A stretch of DNA of 64,000 nucleotides from Streptomyces sp. NBC_00483 (GCF_036013745.1 NZ_CP107880.1:4340001-4404000), one strand, 5' to 3'. Positions 43,941 through 52,882 are shown, counted from the first letter of the stretch. Numbers and translations: made by a program. The notes: generated by a model from the sequence alone, not told the origin.

Positions 43941-44176
43941 ATGGATGCACAGACCATGTACGACCGACTCTGCCTGACGTAGAGCCGGCGCGACCGCAAA
44001 GCGGCCGCGGTCCCCTTGCAGCGCTGTGCTTCACAGCGTTCGATCTGCTTGGCCCAGGGCCTCTCCTGGCGCGGACCGTAGGTATCACTCGGTTCCCGGC
44101 GCATGAGGACGGCTCTCGGCGCGCACCCCTCAACCAGGAGGACCGCGCGCTACCAGGCGGCAGAAAGGCGAGGACC
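43941..44176 (+). other. Structured leader with a 13-codon reading frame before the MFS gene
   Basis: A small frame (43941-43982) encodes MDAQTMYDRLCLT, followed by stem-loops at 43992-44012 (GACCGC/GCGGTC) and 44022-44038 (CGCTGTG/CACAGCG). The arrangement is that of a translation-dependent attenuator, but no ribosome site for the short frame is obvious, and the ATG begins right after the antiporter stop. No other gene lies in this 237-bp gap. Confidence 0.4.
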
Positions 44177-45469
44177 GTGCCACAGAAGGACACGGTCACC
44201 GATCCCGGCACCCAGCGGGCCGAGCGCCCCGGCTACGGGCAGCTCCTGCGCACCCGCGGGGCCTGGACGTTCCTGCTTCCCGGCTTCGCGGCGCGCCAGC
44301 CGTTCGCGATGCTCACGATCTCCATCGTGCTGCTCGTGCAGCACACCACCGGCTCCTACGGCACCGCGGGCGCGGTCTCCGCGACGACCGGTGTCGCCAT
44401 GGCGCTCTTCGCGCCCTACAGCGGCAAGCTGGCCGACCGCTTCGGGCAGCGTGCCGTGCTGCTGCCCGGCGTGCTCGTGCACTCCGCGGCCGGGCTCACG
44501 CTCACCGCGCTCGCCCTGTCCGGGGCGCCCACGTGGGCGCTGTTCGTGGCCGCCGTACCCACGGGTGCCTCGACCCCGCAGATCGGGCCCATGGTCCGTT
44601 CCCGCTGGGGCGTGAAGCTGCAGGGTTCGCCCCTGATGCAGACGGCCGCCGCCTTCGAGTCGGTCACCGACGAGTTCACGTTCGTGCTCGGCCCGCTGTT
44701 CGCGACGGCCCTGTGCACCGGCATCGACCCGGCCGCGGGCCTGATCACCGAGGCGGCGCTCACGCTCGTCGGCGGCCTCCTGTTCGCCGCCCAGAAGGGC
44801 ACCCAGCCCCCCGTGGCCGGCCTGGAGGGGCACGCGCGCGTGCAGAACGCCTCCGCGCTCCGCGTCCCCGGTGTGCGCGTCCTGATCGTCACGTTCCTCG
44901 GTATCGGCTCCGTCTTCGGCGGCATGCAGGTCTCGCTCGCCGCGTACACCGAGGCGATCGGCGAGCCCGGCCTCAACGGCGTCCTCTACGGGATCTTCGC
45001 CGCCGGCAACATGCTCTCGGGCCTCGTCTGCGGCGCCATCGCGTGGAAGATCTCCCCGCAGCGCCGGCTCCTCGTCGGCTACACGGCCCTCGCCGTCATG
45101 GCCTCGGGGCTGTGGGCGGCGCAGTCCGTGGTGCTGCTCGCCGGGCTCGGCCTGCTGGTCGGCGTGTGCATCGCGCCGTCCCTGATCACGGGCTACACGC
45201 TGGTCGACAAGATCGTCCCCGCGGGCTCCCGCACCGAGGCCTTCACCTGGCTGACCGGGGCGGTCGCGCTCGGTCAGGCGGCCGCCGTGACGGTGTCCGG
45301 ACAGCTGGAGGACCGCTTCTGGGACGGCGCCGGATTCCTCGTCCCGATGGGCGGCACGGTGCTCGCCCTGGTGGTCATGTTCCTGCTGCGCTCGCGGCTC
45401 GCACCGCCCTCGACGGGGCGGACCGTGGCACGTGGTGTGGGTCACCGCGAGCCCGTGGCAGTGGACTGA
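44177..45469 (+). CDS. MFS transporter
   Basis: A 430-residue major-facilitator exporter with 12 predicted helices. The conserved loop 2-3 motif appears as APYSGKLADRFGQRAVLL (motif A, GxLaDrxGrk). The sequence is typical of Streptomyces multidrug-type MFS proteins, but no substrate can be assigned. The GTG start follows GAGGACC. A structured leader region precedes it. Confidence 0.85.
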   Translation: MPQKDTVTDPGTQRAERPGYGQLLRTRGAWTFLLPGFAARQPFAMLTISIVLLVQHTTGSYGTAGAVSATTGVAMALFAPYSGKLADRFGQRAVLLPGVLVHSAAGLTLTALALSGAPTWALFVAAVPTGASTPQIGPMVRSRWGVKLQGSPLMQTAAAFESVTDEFTFVLGPLFATALCTGIDPAAGLITEAALTLVGGLLFAAQKGTQPPVAGLEGHARVQNASALRVPGVRVLIVTFLGIGSVFGGMQVSLAAYTEAIGEPGLNGVLYGIFAAGNMLSGLVCGAIAWKISPQRRLLVGYTALAVMASGLWAAQSVVLLAGLGLLVGVCIAPSLITGYTLVDKIVPAGSRTEAFTWLTGAVALGQAAAVTVSGQLEDRFWDGAGFLVPMGGTVLALVVMFLLRSRLAPPSTGRTVARGVGHREPVAVD

Positions 45470-45499
45470 TCCCGCGGAATAGGTCACTATGGATCGTCG

Positions 45500-45526
45500 T
45501 TAGCACTCATCGAGTGAGAGTGCCAG
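45500..45526. promoter_or_regulatory. CIRCE-like HrcA operator before the FmdB gene
   Basis: TTAGCACTC-N9-GAGTGCCAG. The consensus CIRCE element is TTAGCACTC-N9-GAGTGCTAA, so the left arm is perfect, the right arm matches 7 of 9, and the spacer length is exact. It ends just before the GGAGG ribosome site of the FmdB gene. Confidence 0.72.
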
Positions 45527-45540
45527 GAGGAAGACACAGT

Positions 45541-45889
45541 GCCGACTTACCAGTACCAGTGCACCGAGTGCGGCGAGGGCCTCGAGGCGGTGCAGAAGTT
45601 CACCGATGACGCCCTGACCGAGTGCCCCAGCTGCAACGGCCGCCTCAAGAAGGTGTTCTCGGCCGTCGGCATCGTCTTCAAGGGCTCCGGCTTCTACCGC
45701 AATGACAGCCGCGGCTCCTCGTCGAGCAGCAGCCCGGCGTCGGCCTCGAAGTCGTCGTCCGGATCCGAGTCGTCGTCCGGTTCGGAGTCGAAGTCCTCGG
45801 ACTCGAAGTCGTCCTCCGACTCGAAGCCGTCGACGTCCTCTTCGTCTTCGTCGAGCTCGTCGAGTTCTTCGACGTCCTCCGCCGCGTAA
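45541..45889 (+). CDS. FmdB-family zinc ribbon protein
   Basis: A 116-residue protein with an N-terminal FmdB zinc ribbon (YQCTECGE at 7-14 and CPSCNGRLKKVFS at about 34-46, four Cys), then a Gly/Phe segment (GIVFKGSGFYRND) and a 60-residue Ser-rich, low-complexity tail. The family is called a putative regulator; the function is unknown. The GTG start has AGGAGG nine bases upstream. A CIRCE-like operator overlaps the promoter-proximal region, suggesting heat-shock control by HrcA. Confidence 0.85.
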
Positions 45890-45910
45890 CCACGCCGCGA
45901 ATTCTTACGA

Positions 45911-45938
45911 GACCCTGTCGTCATCCGACGACAGGGTC
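45911..45938 (+). terminator. Terminator after the FmdB gene
   Basis: A 12-bp stem GACCCTGTCGTC with a 4-nt loop and the exact complement, 21 bp after the stop codon. Confidence 0.82.
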
Positions 45939-45972
45939 TTCGGCGTTCCCGACGTGACTACTGTGCTGACCC

Positions 45973-46839
45973 ATGGGGACCAACGCGAGCAACGTGAACG
46001 CAAGCACCGCCGACGCCGAGATCGGTGTGATCGGCGGCTCCGGCTTCTACTCGTTCCTGGACGACGTGACGGAGATCAGCGTCGACACCCCCTACGGACC
46101 GCCGAGCGACTCGCTCTTCCTCGGTGAGGTGGCGGGGCGCCGGGTCGCCTTCCTGCCCCGGCACGGCCGCGGCCACCATCTGCCGCCGCACCGCATCAAC
46201 TACCGCGCCAATCTCTGGGCGTTGCGTTCCGTGGGTGTGCGCCAGGTACTCGGCCCGTGCGCGGTGGGCGGCCTGCGGCCCGAGTACGGGCCGGGGACGC
46301 TGCTCGTGCCCGACCAGTTCGTGGACCGCACGAAGTCGCGGGCGCAGACCTACTTCGACGGGCATCCGCTCCCCGACGGGACCGTGCCGAACGTCGTGCA
46401 CGTCTCGCCCGCCGACCCCTACTGCCCCGCGGGGCGCAGGGTCGCGGTGAAGGCGGCGCGCGGCAAGGACTGGGAGCCGGTGGACGGCGGGACGCTCGTG
46501 GTGGTCGAGGGGCCGCGGTTCTCCACCCGCGCCGAGTCGCAGTGGCATGCCGCCATGGGCTGGTCGGTGGTCGGGATGACCGGGCACCCCGAGGCGATGC
46601 TCGCCCGTGAACTGGAGCTCTGCTACACGTCGTTGACCCTCGTCACGGATCTGGACGCGGGCGCGGAGAGCGGCGAGGGCGTCTCGCACGACGAGGTGCT
46701 CCAGGTGTTCGCGGCCAATGTGGACCGGCTGCGGACGGTGCTGTTCGACGCGGTGGCGGGGCTGCCGGCGGACGCGGAGCGGGACTGCCCGTGCGCCGGG
46801 GCGCTGGGCGGGATGGATCCGGGTTTCCGGCTGCCGTGA
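45973..46839 (+). CDS. mtnP: S-methyl-5'-thioadenosine phosphorylase family protein
   Basis: A 288-residue family 2 nucleoside phosphorylase that splits methylthioadenosine to adenine and methylthioribose-1-phosphate. Typical segments are IGVIGGSGFYSFL (phosphate loop), FLPRHGRGHHLPPHRINYRANLWAL, GPRFSTRAESQWHAAMG and VGMTGHPEAMLARELELCY. The purine contact VTDLDAG follows. Some relatives prefer methylthioinosine or guanosine, so substrate preference is not certain. Confidence 0.85.
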   Translation: MGTNASNVNASTADAEIGVIGGSGFYSFLDDVTEISVDTPYGPPSDSLFLGEVAGRRVAFLPRHGRGHHLPPHRINYRANLWALRSVGVRQVLGPCAVGGLRPEYGPGTLLVPDQFVDRTKSRAQTYFDGHPLPDGTVPNVVHVSPADPYCPAGRRVAVKAARGKDWEPVDGGTLVVVEGPRFSTRAESQWHAAMGWSVVGMTGHPEAMLARELELCYTSLTLVTDLDAGAESGEGVSHDEVLQVFAANVDRLRTVLFDAVAGLPADAERDCPCAGALGGMDPGFRLP

Positions 46840-46857
46840 TGCTGCCCTGAGGCTGCC

Positions 46858-46900
46858 GTGAGACCTGAATATCCCCTCGTGAGGCCTGAATCTCCCCTTC
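46858..46900. repeat. Imperfect 21-bp tandem repeat
   Basis: Two adjacent copies of GTGAGRCCTGAATMTCCCCTY, differing at two or three positions, just after the phosphorylase gene. They look like a local duplication. Confidence 0.55.
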
Positions 46901-46950
46901 GGGTGAGGGAGTTGTCCACAACCGCTCGGTAGTGCACGGGCTCCGGCGGG

Positions 46951-47589
46951 ATGCGGCGCGGAGGCGGATGGTGGTCGGCGAGACGGGCGCGGTGCCCGTC
47001 CGGCCCGACCGATCCGCAGGCGGTGGCGACCTTGTCCGCATCTGTTCCCGTCCCGTACCAGCTCAGCATTCCTCCGACGTCCGAGGTGCCGCCCTTCCCT
47101 CCCGTGCACGTACGCGGCGCGCGGTGGCGGCCGGGGCGCGCGGGCAGGCGCCGGCACCGGCCGGCCGTGGCGGCGGGACTCGTCCTGACCGCGGCGGCGC
47201 TGGCGGTCGCGGTGCCGTCGTCCGGCGCGGGAGGCGGACCCGAGCCCCCGCACGCGGCGGCGCCGGGCGGGCGGGCCGACGCGTCCGCCGCGCCGGTGTC
47301 GGCGCCGGTGCGGATCGCGGACGCGGGGGCGGTGCGGCTGCTGCGACCGGGCGACCGGGTCGACGTGGTGGCGGCGCGGGCCGACGGCGGGCCGGGGGTG
47401 CGGGTGCTCGCGTCCGGCGCGCGGGTGGCGTCCGTGCCGAAGCCGAGGCCAACTCTCGGTCAAGGCGGCGATATCGGCGAAACCTCGACGACGGGCGGGG
47501 CGTTGGTGGTGCTGACGGTGGAACGCGCGACCGCGGCGCGGCTCGCGGGCGCCGGAGCCGCTTCTAGGTTGGCGGTGACGGTGTGGTGA
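46951..47589 (+). CDS. RcpC/CpaB-like (SAF-type) exported protein
   Basis: A protein of up to 212 residues with a membrane helix near residues 70-88 of this frame (PAVAAGLVLTAAALAVAVP) and a C-terminal domain (VRIADAGAVRLLRPGDRVDVVAAR, then VVLTVERATAARLAGAGAASRLAVTVW) that resembles the RcpC domain of Flp pilus protein CpaB. The real start is uncertain: ATG at 46951 has a poor ribosome site, and GTG at 47023 is a good alternative. Its role with pili is inferred. Confidence 0.62.
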   Translation: MRRGGGWWSARRARCPSGPTDPQAVATLSASVPVPYQLSIPPTSEVPPFPPVHVRGARWRPGRAGRRRHRPAVAAGLVLTAAALAVAVPSSGAGGGPEPPHAAAPGGRADASAAPVSAPVRIADAGAVRLLRPGDRVDVVAARADGGPGVRVLASGARVASVPKPRPTLGQGGDIGETSTTGGALVVLTVERATAARLAGAGAASRLAVTVW

Positions 47590-47706
47590 CGTATATCTCC
47601 GCAAGTCCCCCGTTCGAGCTACCGAATTGGACAGGTCTGAACCGAACTGTCGTAGGTTGCGGAAGCGTTTGCTCCACTACCTGGACATGTGAAGAGAGGC
47701 CTTCTG

Positions 47707-48171
47707 GTGAGCGAGAACAACGGACCGAGCCTGTGGGAAGGCTTCAAGGCCTTCCTCATGCGCGGGAATGTGATCGACCTGGCGGTCGCCGTGGTCATCG
47801 GCGCCGCATTCACCAACATCGTGAACGCTGTGGTGGAAGGGGTCATCAACCCGATCGTCGGAGCGTTCGGGACGCAGGACCTGAACAAGTACGCGTACTG
47901 CCTGAAGGGCACGTGCGAAGCCGGCAGCGACGACAGCATCCAGATCATGTGGGGCACTGTCCTCAGTGCCGCCATCAGCTTCCTGATCACGGCCGCCGTC
48001 GTGTACTTCCTGATGGTGCTGCCGATGGCCAAGTACCTCGCCCGGCAGGCCGCGAAGAAGGCCGAGAAGGAAGGCACCCAGGAGGTGCTGGAGGTCTCCG
48101 AGCTGGAGGTGCTCAAGGAGATCCGCGACGCGCTCGTGGCGCAGCGCGGCTCGGGGCACACCGAGCCCTAG
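47707..48171 (+). CDS. mscL: Large-conductance mechanosensitive channel
   Basis: A 154-residue MscL that opens under membrane tension to release solutes. The N-terminal amphipathic helix and first helix read WEGFKAFLMRGNVIDLAVAVVIGAAFTNIVNAVVEGVINPIVG. The second helix is VLSAAISFLITAAVVYFLMVLP and the charged C-terminal helix follows. I use the GTG at 47707 after AGAGAGG; a GTG six codons upstream is also possible. An insert of Cys-containing loop (YCLKGTCEAG) between the helices is longer than in E. coli MscL. Confidence 0.9.
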   Translation: MSENNGPSLWEGFKAFLMRGNVIDLAVAVVIGAAFTNIVNAVVEGVINPIVGAFGTQDLNKYAYCLKGTCEAGSDDSIQIMWGTVLSAAISFLITAAVVYFLMVLPMAKYLARQAAKKAEKEGTQEVLEVSELEVLKEIRDALVAQRGSGHTEP

Positions 48172-48190
48172 CAGGGCTGGCCGCGGCCCT

Positions 48191-48406
48191 TCAGATGTGG
48201 TGGGGCGGCTTCTCGTCGAGGAAGCGGGCCAGGTCGGCGGCGCTGTTGTCGCCGGCTGTCGGCCGCTCGCCCCAGCCGCGGTCCGTGTCGTCGGAGGACT
48301 GCGCCGTCAGCGGATCGTCGAAGATCAGCGCGGCCTTGGGGTCGCGCTTCTTGGGGTCGCGCTTTTCGTGGTCACGCTTCTGGGGGTCGGGGGCGGGGCT
48401 GCTCAT
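48191..48406 (-). CDS. Small conserved acidic hypothetical protein
   Basis: A 71-residue disordered protein with Lys/Asp/Arg repeats (QKRDHEKRDPKKRDPKAALIFDDPL) and a conserved end (DNSAADLARFLDEKPPHHI). No domain recognised; this C-terminal motif looks conserved among Streptomyces, but I cannot check. Confidence 0.65.
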   Translation of the reverse strand: MSSPAPDPQKRDHEKRDPKKRDPKAALIFDDPLTAQSSDDTDRGWGERPTAGDNSAADLARFLDEKPPHHI

Positions 48407-48452
48407 GGCTCCAGGGTACGTCGCCGGGGGCGACGGCCCCCGGCGTGCCGGG

Positions 48453-49265
48453 TCAGACGGCCGTGAGGCCGTGGGACTCGAAGATCGCCTTGGCGGAGGC
48501 GACCTGCTCGGGGGTGGGCGAGGGGGTGTCGTGCAGCGTGAAGGTCTTGCCGAGAGCCTGCCACTTCGCCTCGCCGAGCTTGTGGAAGGGCAGCACGTCG
48601 ACCCGGGAGACGTTGCCGAGGGAGCCCGCGAACGCGGCGACGCCCTCGATATTGGCGGGGTCGTCGGTCAGGCCGGGGACGAGCACGAAGCGCACCCACA
48701 CGTTCTTGCCGAGGTCGGCGAGGCGGTGCGCGAAGTCGAGGGTCGGCTGCAGCGGGCGCCCGGTGACGTGCTTGTAGGTGGCGCGGTCCCAGGACTTGAT
48801 GTCGAGCAGCACCAGGTCCACATCGCGCAGCAGGGCATCGGTGGCGCGCACGCCGAGGAAGCCCGAGGTGTCGAGGGCAGTGTGCAGGCCCAGCTCGTGC
48901 TTGAAGCGGTGCAGCAGCTCACCGGCGAAGACCGGCTGGAGCAGCGGTTCGCCGCCGCTGATGGTGGCGCCGCCGCCCGCGGCCTCGATGAACCGGGTGT
49001 ACTTGGCGGCTTCGGCGACGATCGCGTCGGCCGCGGTGCGCTTGCCGTTGCGCATCTTCCAGGTGTCGGGGTTGTGGCAGTACAGGCAGGTCAGCGGGCA
49101 GCCGGAGAGGAACGTCACGAAGCGGGTGCCCGGCCCGTCGACGCCGGTCGACAGGTCCCAGGAGTGCACCGAGCCTTCGATGGGGCGGTGGGTCGCGGCG
49201 GCGGCCGGGGTGGCGGCGTCGTTCGCGCCGAGGTCACTCGCGGTCCGGGTGAGCAGCACGGTCAT
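48453..49265 (-). CDS. pflA: Pyruvate formate-lyase activating enzyme
   Basis: A 270-residue radical SAM enzyme that places the glycyl radical on PflB. The 4Fe-4S motif CxxxCxxC appears as GCPLTCLYCHNPDTW (about residues 52-66), followed by the SAM-binding GGEPLLQP segment. It lies 48 bp after pflB on the same strand, so both should be one operon. The enzyme needs anaerobic conditions. Confidence 0.92.
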   Translation of the reverse strand: MTVLLTRTASDLGANDAATPAAAATHRPIEGSVHSWDLSTGVDGPGTRFVTFLSGCPLTCLYCHNPDTWKMRNGKRTAADAIVAEAAKYTRFIEAAGGGATISGGEPLLQPVFAGELLHRFKHELGLHTALDTSGFLGVRATDALLRDVDLVLLDIKSWDRATYKHVTGRPLQPTLDFAHRLADLGKNVWVRFVLVPGLTDDPANIEGVAAFAGSLGNVSRVDVLPFHKLGEAKWQALGKTFTLHDTPSPTPEQVASAKAIFESHGLTAV

Positions 49266-49313
49266 GGCGTTCCTCCTCGTGTCCTTCAGGGTGTCCCGGT
49301 CGGGAGGACCGGC

Positions 49314-51584
49314 TCAGAGGGAGCCGTGGAAGGTGCGGTTGATGACGTCCAGCTGCTGCTCGCGCGTCAGGCGGACGAAGTTCACCGCGTACCCGGAGAC
49401 CCGGATGGTCAGCTGCGGGTAGTTCTCCGGGTGCTCCATGGCGTCCTCGAGCGTCGCCTTGTCGAGGACGTTGACGTTCATGTGGAAGCCGTCGCTGGCC
49501 ATGAAGCCGTCGAGCACGCCGGCCAGGTTGCCGATCCGCTCGCCGGGGGTGCGGCCCAGGGCGTCCGGGGTGATCGTGTTGGTCAGCGAGATGCCGTCCT
49601 CGGCGTCGTCGTAGGGCAGCTTCGCGACCGACAGGGCGGAGGCGATGTAGCCGTGCTCGTCGCGCCCGTTCATCGGGTTGGCGCCGGGGGCGAAGGGAGT
49701 GCCGGCGCGGCGGCCGTCCGGGGTGTTGCCGGTCTTCTTGCCGTAGACGACGTTCGAGGTGATCGTGAGCACCGACTGGGTGTGCACGGCGTTCCGGTAG
49801 GTCGGGTGCTTGCGGACCTTCTCCATGAAGCCGTGGACGATGCGCTTGGCGATCTCGTCGACGCGGTCGTCGTTGTTGCCGTAGGCCGGGTAGTCGCCCT
49901 CGATCTCGTAGTCGACGGCGAGGCCGGTCTCGTCACGGATGACCTTGACGTTCGCGTGCTTGATGGCCGAGAGGGAGTCCGCGGCGACCGACAGACCCGC
50001 GATGCCGCAGGCCATGGTGCGCAGGATCTCCTGGTCGTGCAGGGCCATCTCGATGCGCTCGTAGGCGTACTTGTCGTGCATGTAGTGGATGACGTTGAGC
50101 GCGTGGACGTAGGTCCTCGCCAGCCAGTCGAGCATCGCGTCGTACTGTTCGGCGACCGTCTCGTAGTCGAGGTACTCGCCCTCGATGGGTTCGAAGCCCT
50201 CCACGACCTGCTTGCCGGACTTCTCGTCGCGGCCACCGTTGATCGCGTAGAGGAGCGCCTTGGCGACGTTCACGCGGGCGCCGAAGAACTGCATCTGCTT
50301 GCCGACGGCCATCGCGGAGACGCAGCAGGCGATCGCGGTGTCGTCGCCGTACTTGGGGCGCATCAGGTCGTCGGACTCGAACTGGATGGCCGACGTGTCG
50401 ATGGCGACCTGGGAGGCGAAGTCCTTGAAGCCGCGCGGCAGTTCACGCGACCAGAAGACCGTCAGGTTCGGCTCGGGGGCCGGGCCGAGGTTGTAGAGCG
50501 TCTGCAGCGCGCGGAAGGTGGTGCGCGAGACGAGCGGGCGGCCGTCCTCGCCGATGCCGGCCATCGACCAGGTGACCCAGGTCGGGTCGCCGGAGTAGAG
50601 GTCGTTGTACTCGGGGGTGCGCAGGAAGCGGACGATGCGGAGCTTGATGACGAAGTCGTCGATGAACTCCTGGGCCTCGGACTCGGTGATCCGGCCGGCC
50701 TCGATGTCGCGCTGCAGGTAGATGTCGAGGAAGTTGTCGATGCGGCCGATCGACATGGCCGCGCCGTTCTGCTCCTTCACGGCGGCGAGGTAGGCGAAGT
50801 ACAGCCACTGGACGGCCTCGCGGCCGGTGCGGGCCGGGCCAGAGATGTCGTAGCCGTACGACATGGCCATGGCCTTGAGCTCGTTCAGCGCCTTGATCTG
50901 CTCGGAGATCTCCTCGCGGTCCCGGATGACGTGCTCGGTGGGCCAGGCGGCGCTGAGCTTGTCCTTGTCGGCCTGCTTGGCGGCGATGAGGCGGTCGACA
51001 CCGTAGAGGGCGACGCGGCGGTAGTCGCCGATGATGCGGCCGCGGCCGTAGGCGTCCGGGAGGCCGGTGATGATGCCGGAGGAGCGGCAGGCGCGGATCT
51101 CGGGGGTGTAGGCGTCGAAGACCCCCTCGTTGTGGGTCTTGCGCAGGTGGGTGTAGATCTCGCGGACCTCGGGGTCGGCCTCGTAGCCGTACGCGTTGAG
51201 GGCGCCCTCGACCATCCGCCAGCCGCCGTTGGGCATGATCGCGCGCTTCAGCGGGGCGTCGGTCTGGAGGCCCACGATGAGGTCGGTGTGATCGGCGGCG
51301 GTGCCGTCGATGTAGCCGGGCCGGAAGGCGTCGATGCGGGACGGGGTCTTCGCGTCGACGTCGTGGACGCCGCGCTCGATCTCCGCGGGGAACATCCCGA
51401 GGAGCTTGTCCCACACGGCAGTTGTGCGTTCGGTCGGTCCCGCGAGGAAGGAGCCGTCACCCTCGTAGGGGGTGTAGTTCTGCTGGACGAAGTCGCGGAC
51501 GTCGACGGCGTCCCGCCACAGCCCTCCCTTGAAGCCGTCCCAGGCCTCGCCGTGCGTCGTCTTTTCCGCGGGAGTGGCAGTCAT
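49314..51584 (-). CDS. pflB: Formate C-acetyltransferase (pyruvate formate-lyase)
   Basis: A 756-residue glycyl-radical enzyme that converts pyruvate and CoA to acetyl-CoA and formate. The two active-site Cys are adjacent at about 420-421 (AIACCVSAM), and the glycyl radical is Gly731 in [13 protein letters not shown], 25 residues from the end as expected. The enzyme is full-length. I use the ATG at 51584 (MTATPAEK). A Rex operator lies 186 bp upstream of this start, which would induce the gene when NADH accumulates at low oxygen. Confidence 0.93.
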   Translation of the reverse strand: MTATPAEKTTHGEAWDGFKGGLWRDAVDVRDFVQQNYTPYEGDGSFLAGPTERTTAVWDKLLGMFPAEIERGVHDVDAKTPSRIDAFRPGYIDGTAADHTDLIVGLQTDAPLKRAIMPNGGWRMVEGALNAYGYEADPEVREIYTHLRKTHNEGVFDAYTPEIRACRSSGIITGLPDAYGRGRIIGDYRRVALYGVDRLIAAKQADKDKLSAAWPTEHVIRDREEISEQIKALNELKAMAMSYGYDISGPARTGREAVQWLYFAYLAAVKEQNGAAMSIGRIDNFLDIYLQRDIEAGRITESEAQEFIDDFVIKLRIVRFLRTPEYNDLYSGDPTWVTWSMAGIGEDGRPLVSRTTFRALQTLYNLGPAPEPNLTVFWSRELPRGFKDFASQVAIDTSAIQFESDDLMRPKYGDDTAIACCVSAMAVGKQMQFFGARVNVAKALLYAINGGRDEKSGKQVVEGFEPIEGEYLDYETVAEQYDAMLDWLARTYVHALNVIHYMHDKYAYERIEMALHDQEILRTMACGIAGLSVAADSLSAIKHANVKVIRDETGLAVDYEIEGDYPAYGNNDDRVDEIAKRIVHGFMEKVRKHPTYRNAVHTQSVLTITSNVVYGKKTGNTPDGRRAGTPFAPGANPMNGRDEHGYIASALSVAKLPYDDAEDGISLTNTITPDALGRTPGERIGNLAGVLDGFMASDGFHMNVNVLDKATLEDAMEHPENYPQLTIRVSGYAVNFVRLTREQQLDVINRTFHGSL

Positions 51585-51769
51585 CTGCGGCACCTTCCCC
51601 ATCTCTTCGACCGGTGGGTTGCTACGTGTTCATTGCACTCCTGCGGGGCTCGCCGGAGGGGCGGCAATGGTCCTGAGTTCAGGACCGTAGGGCCTTACTT
51701 CGGGCCGGAATCCGCTGGCACTTCCGGGGTGACCTGGGGTTTTCCTCGGGACTTTCGACCCATGTTCGC

Positions 51770-51787
51770 TTGTGAACGCATTCACAA
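51770..51787. promoter_or_regulatory. Rex redox operator upstream of pflB
   Basis: TTGTGAACGCATTCACAA, an almost perfect match to the Streptomyces Rex operator TTGTGAACGCGTTCACAA (17 of 18 bases), with one extra C/G pair at each flank. It lies in the 301-bp gap (51585-51885) between divergent pflB and ltrA. The rest of that gap shows nothing else that I can support. Confidence 0.88.
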
Positions 51788-51885
51788 GAAATGTGCCGGA
51801 TTTCCGTGGTACCGCGGGCTGCCGCGCACGTGCGGACTGCGTGCCGAATCCCCCACGGCACGGCCGGATCTGCTGGGGTGGGCGC

Positions 51886-52110
51886 ATGACGTCCACGCCA
51901 GACAAGCGCTCCCCGATCCGCCGCATGGTCGAGAGGGGGCGCGACGAGGAACACCGGGCCGCTTCACCGCTGGAGCTGTTCTTCGACCTGTGCTTCGTCG
52001 TCGCCGTCGCGCAGGGCGGGGCGGAGCTGGTGCACGCGGTCGCGGAGGGGCACTCGGGCGCCGGCGTGATCGACTACGCGCGCGTCTTCTTCGCGATCTG
52101 GTGGGCGTGA
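51886..52110 (+). pseudogene. ltrA: ltrA 5' fragment, split by the integrative element
   Basis: The 74-codon N-terminal part of a low-temperature-requirement A protein: RAASPLELFFDLCFVVAVAQGGAELVHAVAEG is the family's conserved first helix, and the fragment ends VFFAIWWA. The natural next codon would be TGG (Trp); insertion changes it to TGA at 52108-52110. The rest of the gene continues at 61737 after the element (WMNFTWFASAYDNDD). ATG 51886 is the first good start. LtrA proteins are eight-helix membrane proteins of unknown function. Confidence 0.9.
52100..52109. other. attL core of the ltrA element
   Basis: GGTGGGCGTG, identical to 61727-61736. Sequence to the left is ltrA coding DNA and sequence to the right is element DNA. 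Confidence 0.88.
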
Positions 52111-52171
52111 ACCAAGAGAACAACACCATACCGAAAGCCCCTGACCACGGGCTATACGCGAGCAGTAAGAA

Positions 52172-52208
52172 GCCCCGTCTACACACCGGGGGGATGTGCA
52201 GACGGGGC
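52172..52208. terminator. Stem-loop near attL
   Basis: GCCCCGTCT and its complement (9-bp stem, 19-nt loop). It is the outer of two hairpins that close the leftward small-gene pair near attL. Confidence 0.55.
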
Positions 52209-52214
52209 CTGACA

Positions 52215-52246
52215 CCTGTTCCGACCGTGGACCAGCCCGGAACAGG
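52215..52246 (-). terminator. Stem-loop directly after the DUF7848-like gene
   Basis: CCTGTTCCG and its complement (9-bp stem, 14-nt loop), starting 4 bp past the stop codon of the leftward gene. Confidence 0.62.
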
Positions 52247-52249
52247 GGC

Positions 52250-52471
52250 TTATGAGTGGACTACTTCGCCCACATCTTCAGTGACGCGCGAGAACCGGCT
52301 ATGTGCTTCCCCCTGCTGCTCTGCGTGGACCAGGCAGGCATCTTGGGCCACCTCAAGCTCAGCGGTAGGTCCAACGGACCATTTACAGCCGTTGGCCAGG
52401 CAGCGAGCCGTGAGCGTCATTTCGGACTCTGCCGCTCTACGAATCGTGCGCATGACGAAGCGGTAAGCCAC
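52250..52471 (-). CDS. DUF7848-like small protein
   Basis: A 73-residue protein, VAYRFVMRTIRRAAESEMTLTARCLANGC with a partner Cys further on and VHAEQQGEAHSRFSRVTED at the end. The layout (RTI start, Cys pair, H-x5-H-x-R-F near the end) matches small Streptomyces proteins I know as DUF7848, often beside XRE regulators. The GTG at 52471 lies 5 bp after the upstream stop, so the pair is coupled; ATG 52453 is an alternative. Function unknown. Confidence 0.62.
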   Translation of the reverse strand: MAYRFVMRTIRRAAESEMTLTARCLANGCKWSVGPTAELEVAQDACLVHAEQQGEAHSRFSRVTEDVGEVVHS

Positions 52472-52476
52472 TCGTC

Positions 52477-52698
52477 TCACAGCGCGTCGCCATCCGTGAT
52501 CCACTGGTGATCCATCTTCAGGTGCCGGCGTAGGCGTACGTTCAGGTCCGTTACGCGACTGCCGTTCCCGTTTGCCTTCGCATTGCGTCGTTCTCGGGTG
52601 AGCAACCGGCATGTCATGCATCCGTCTACGCCTTCAAGGTGCTCACTGCGGATCAGCGGAAGTTCCACGGGCGTTCCCTGCGTTGTGCTCGCCTGCAT
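52477..52698 (-). CDS. Small CxxC protein paired with DUF7848-like gene
   Basis: A 73-residue protein with LPLIRSEHLEGVDGCMTCRLLTRERRNA, a CxxC motif, and RVTDLNVRLRRHLKMDHQW, which gives a possible Cys2-His2 metal site. Similar small proteins are frequent next to XRE/DUF5753 loci in Streptomyces. It is first in a two-gene leftward unit divergent from the 52883 gene. Confidence 0.6.
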   Translation of the reverse strand: MQASTTQGTPVELPLIRSEHLEGVDGCMTCRLLTRERRNAKANGNGSRVTDLNVRLRRHLKMDHQWITDGDAL

Positions 52699-52882
52699 AC
52701 GTCCAACCCCCAGCGTCGCTGTCCCGTGTGAGGGAACCAGTCAAGGGCCGTTCGACTACTCGCTTCCATGAACTTGCACCGACTTGCACGCGCATGTCTT
52801 GGCAGGTGCCCTTGACCTATGGGCCTGAACAGTCAGGATGGCTATGCAAGTTCGAGCAAGCCACACACGGAGAGAGGCTGTC

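Noticed and set aside
51770..51787. An FNR/CRP-type operator at the same palindrome
   Set aside because: The core TTGTGAA-N4-TTCACAA matches Rex much better than the TTGAT or TGTGA consensus of FNR and CRP, and Rex is the known regulator in Streptomyces.
47583..52466. A very long plus-strand frame covering mscL to ltrA
   Set aside because: It lies antisense to pflA and pflB and its composition follows their codon pattern; the real genes on the minus strand have full catalytic motifs.
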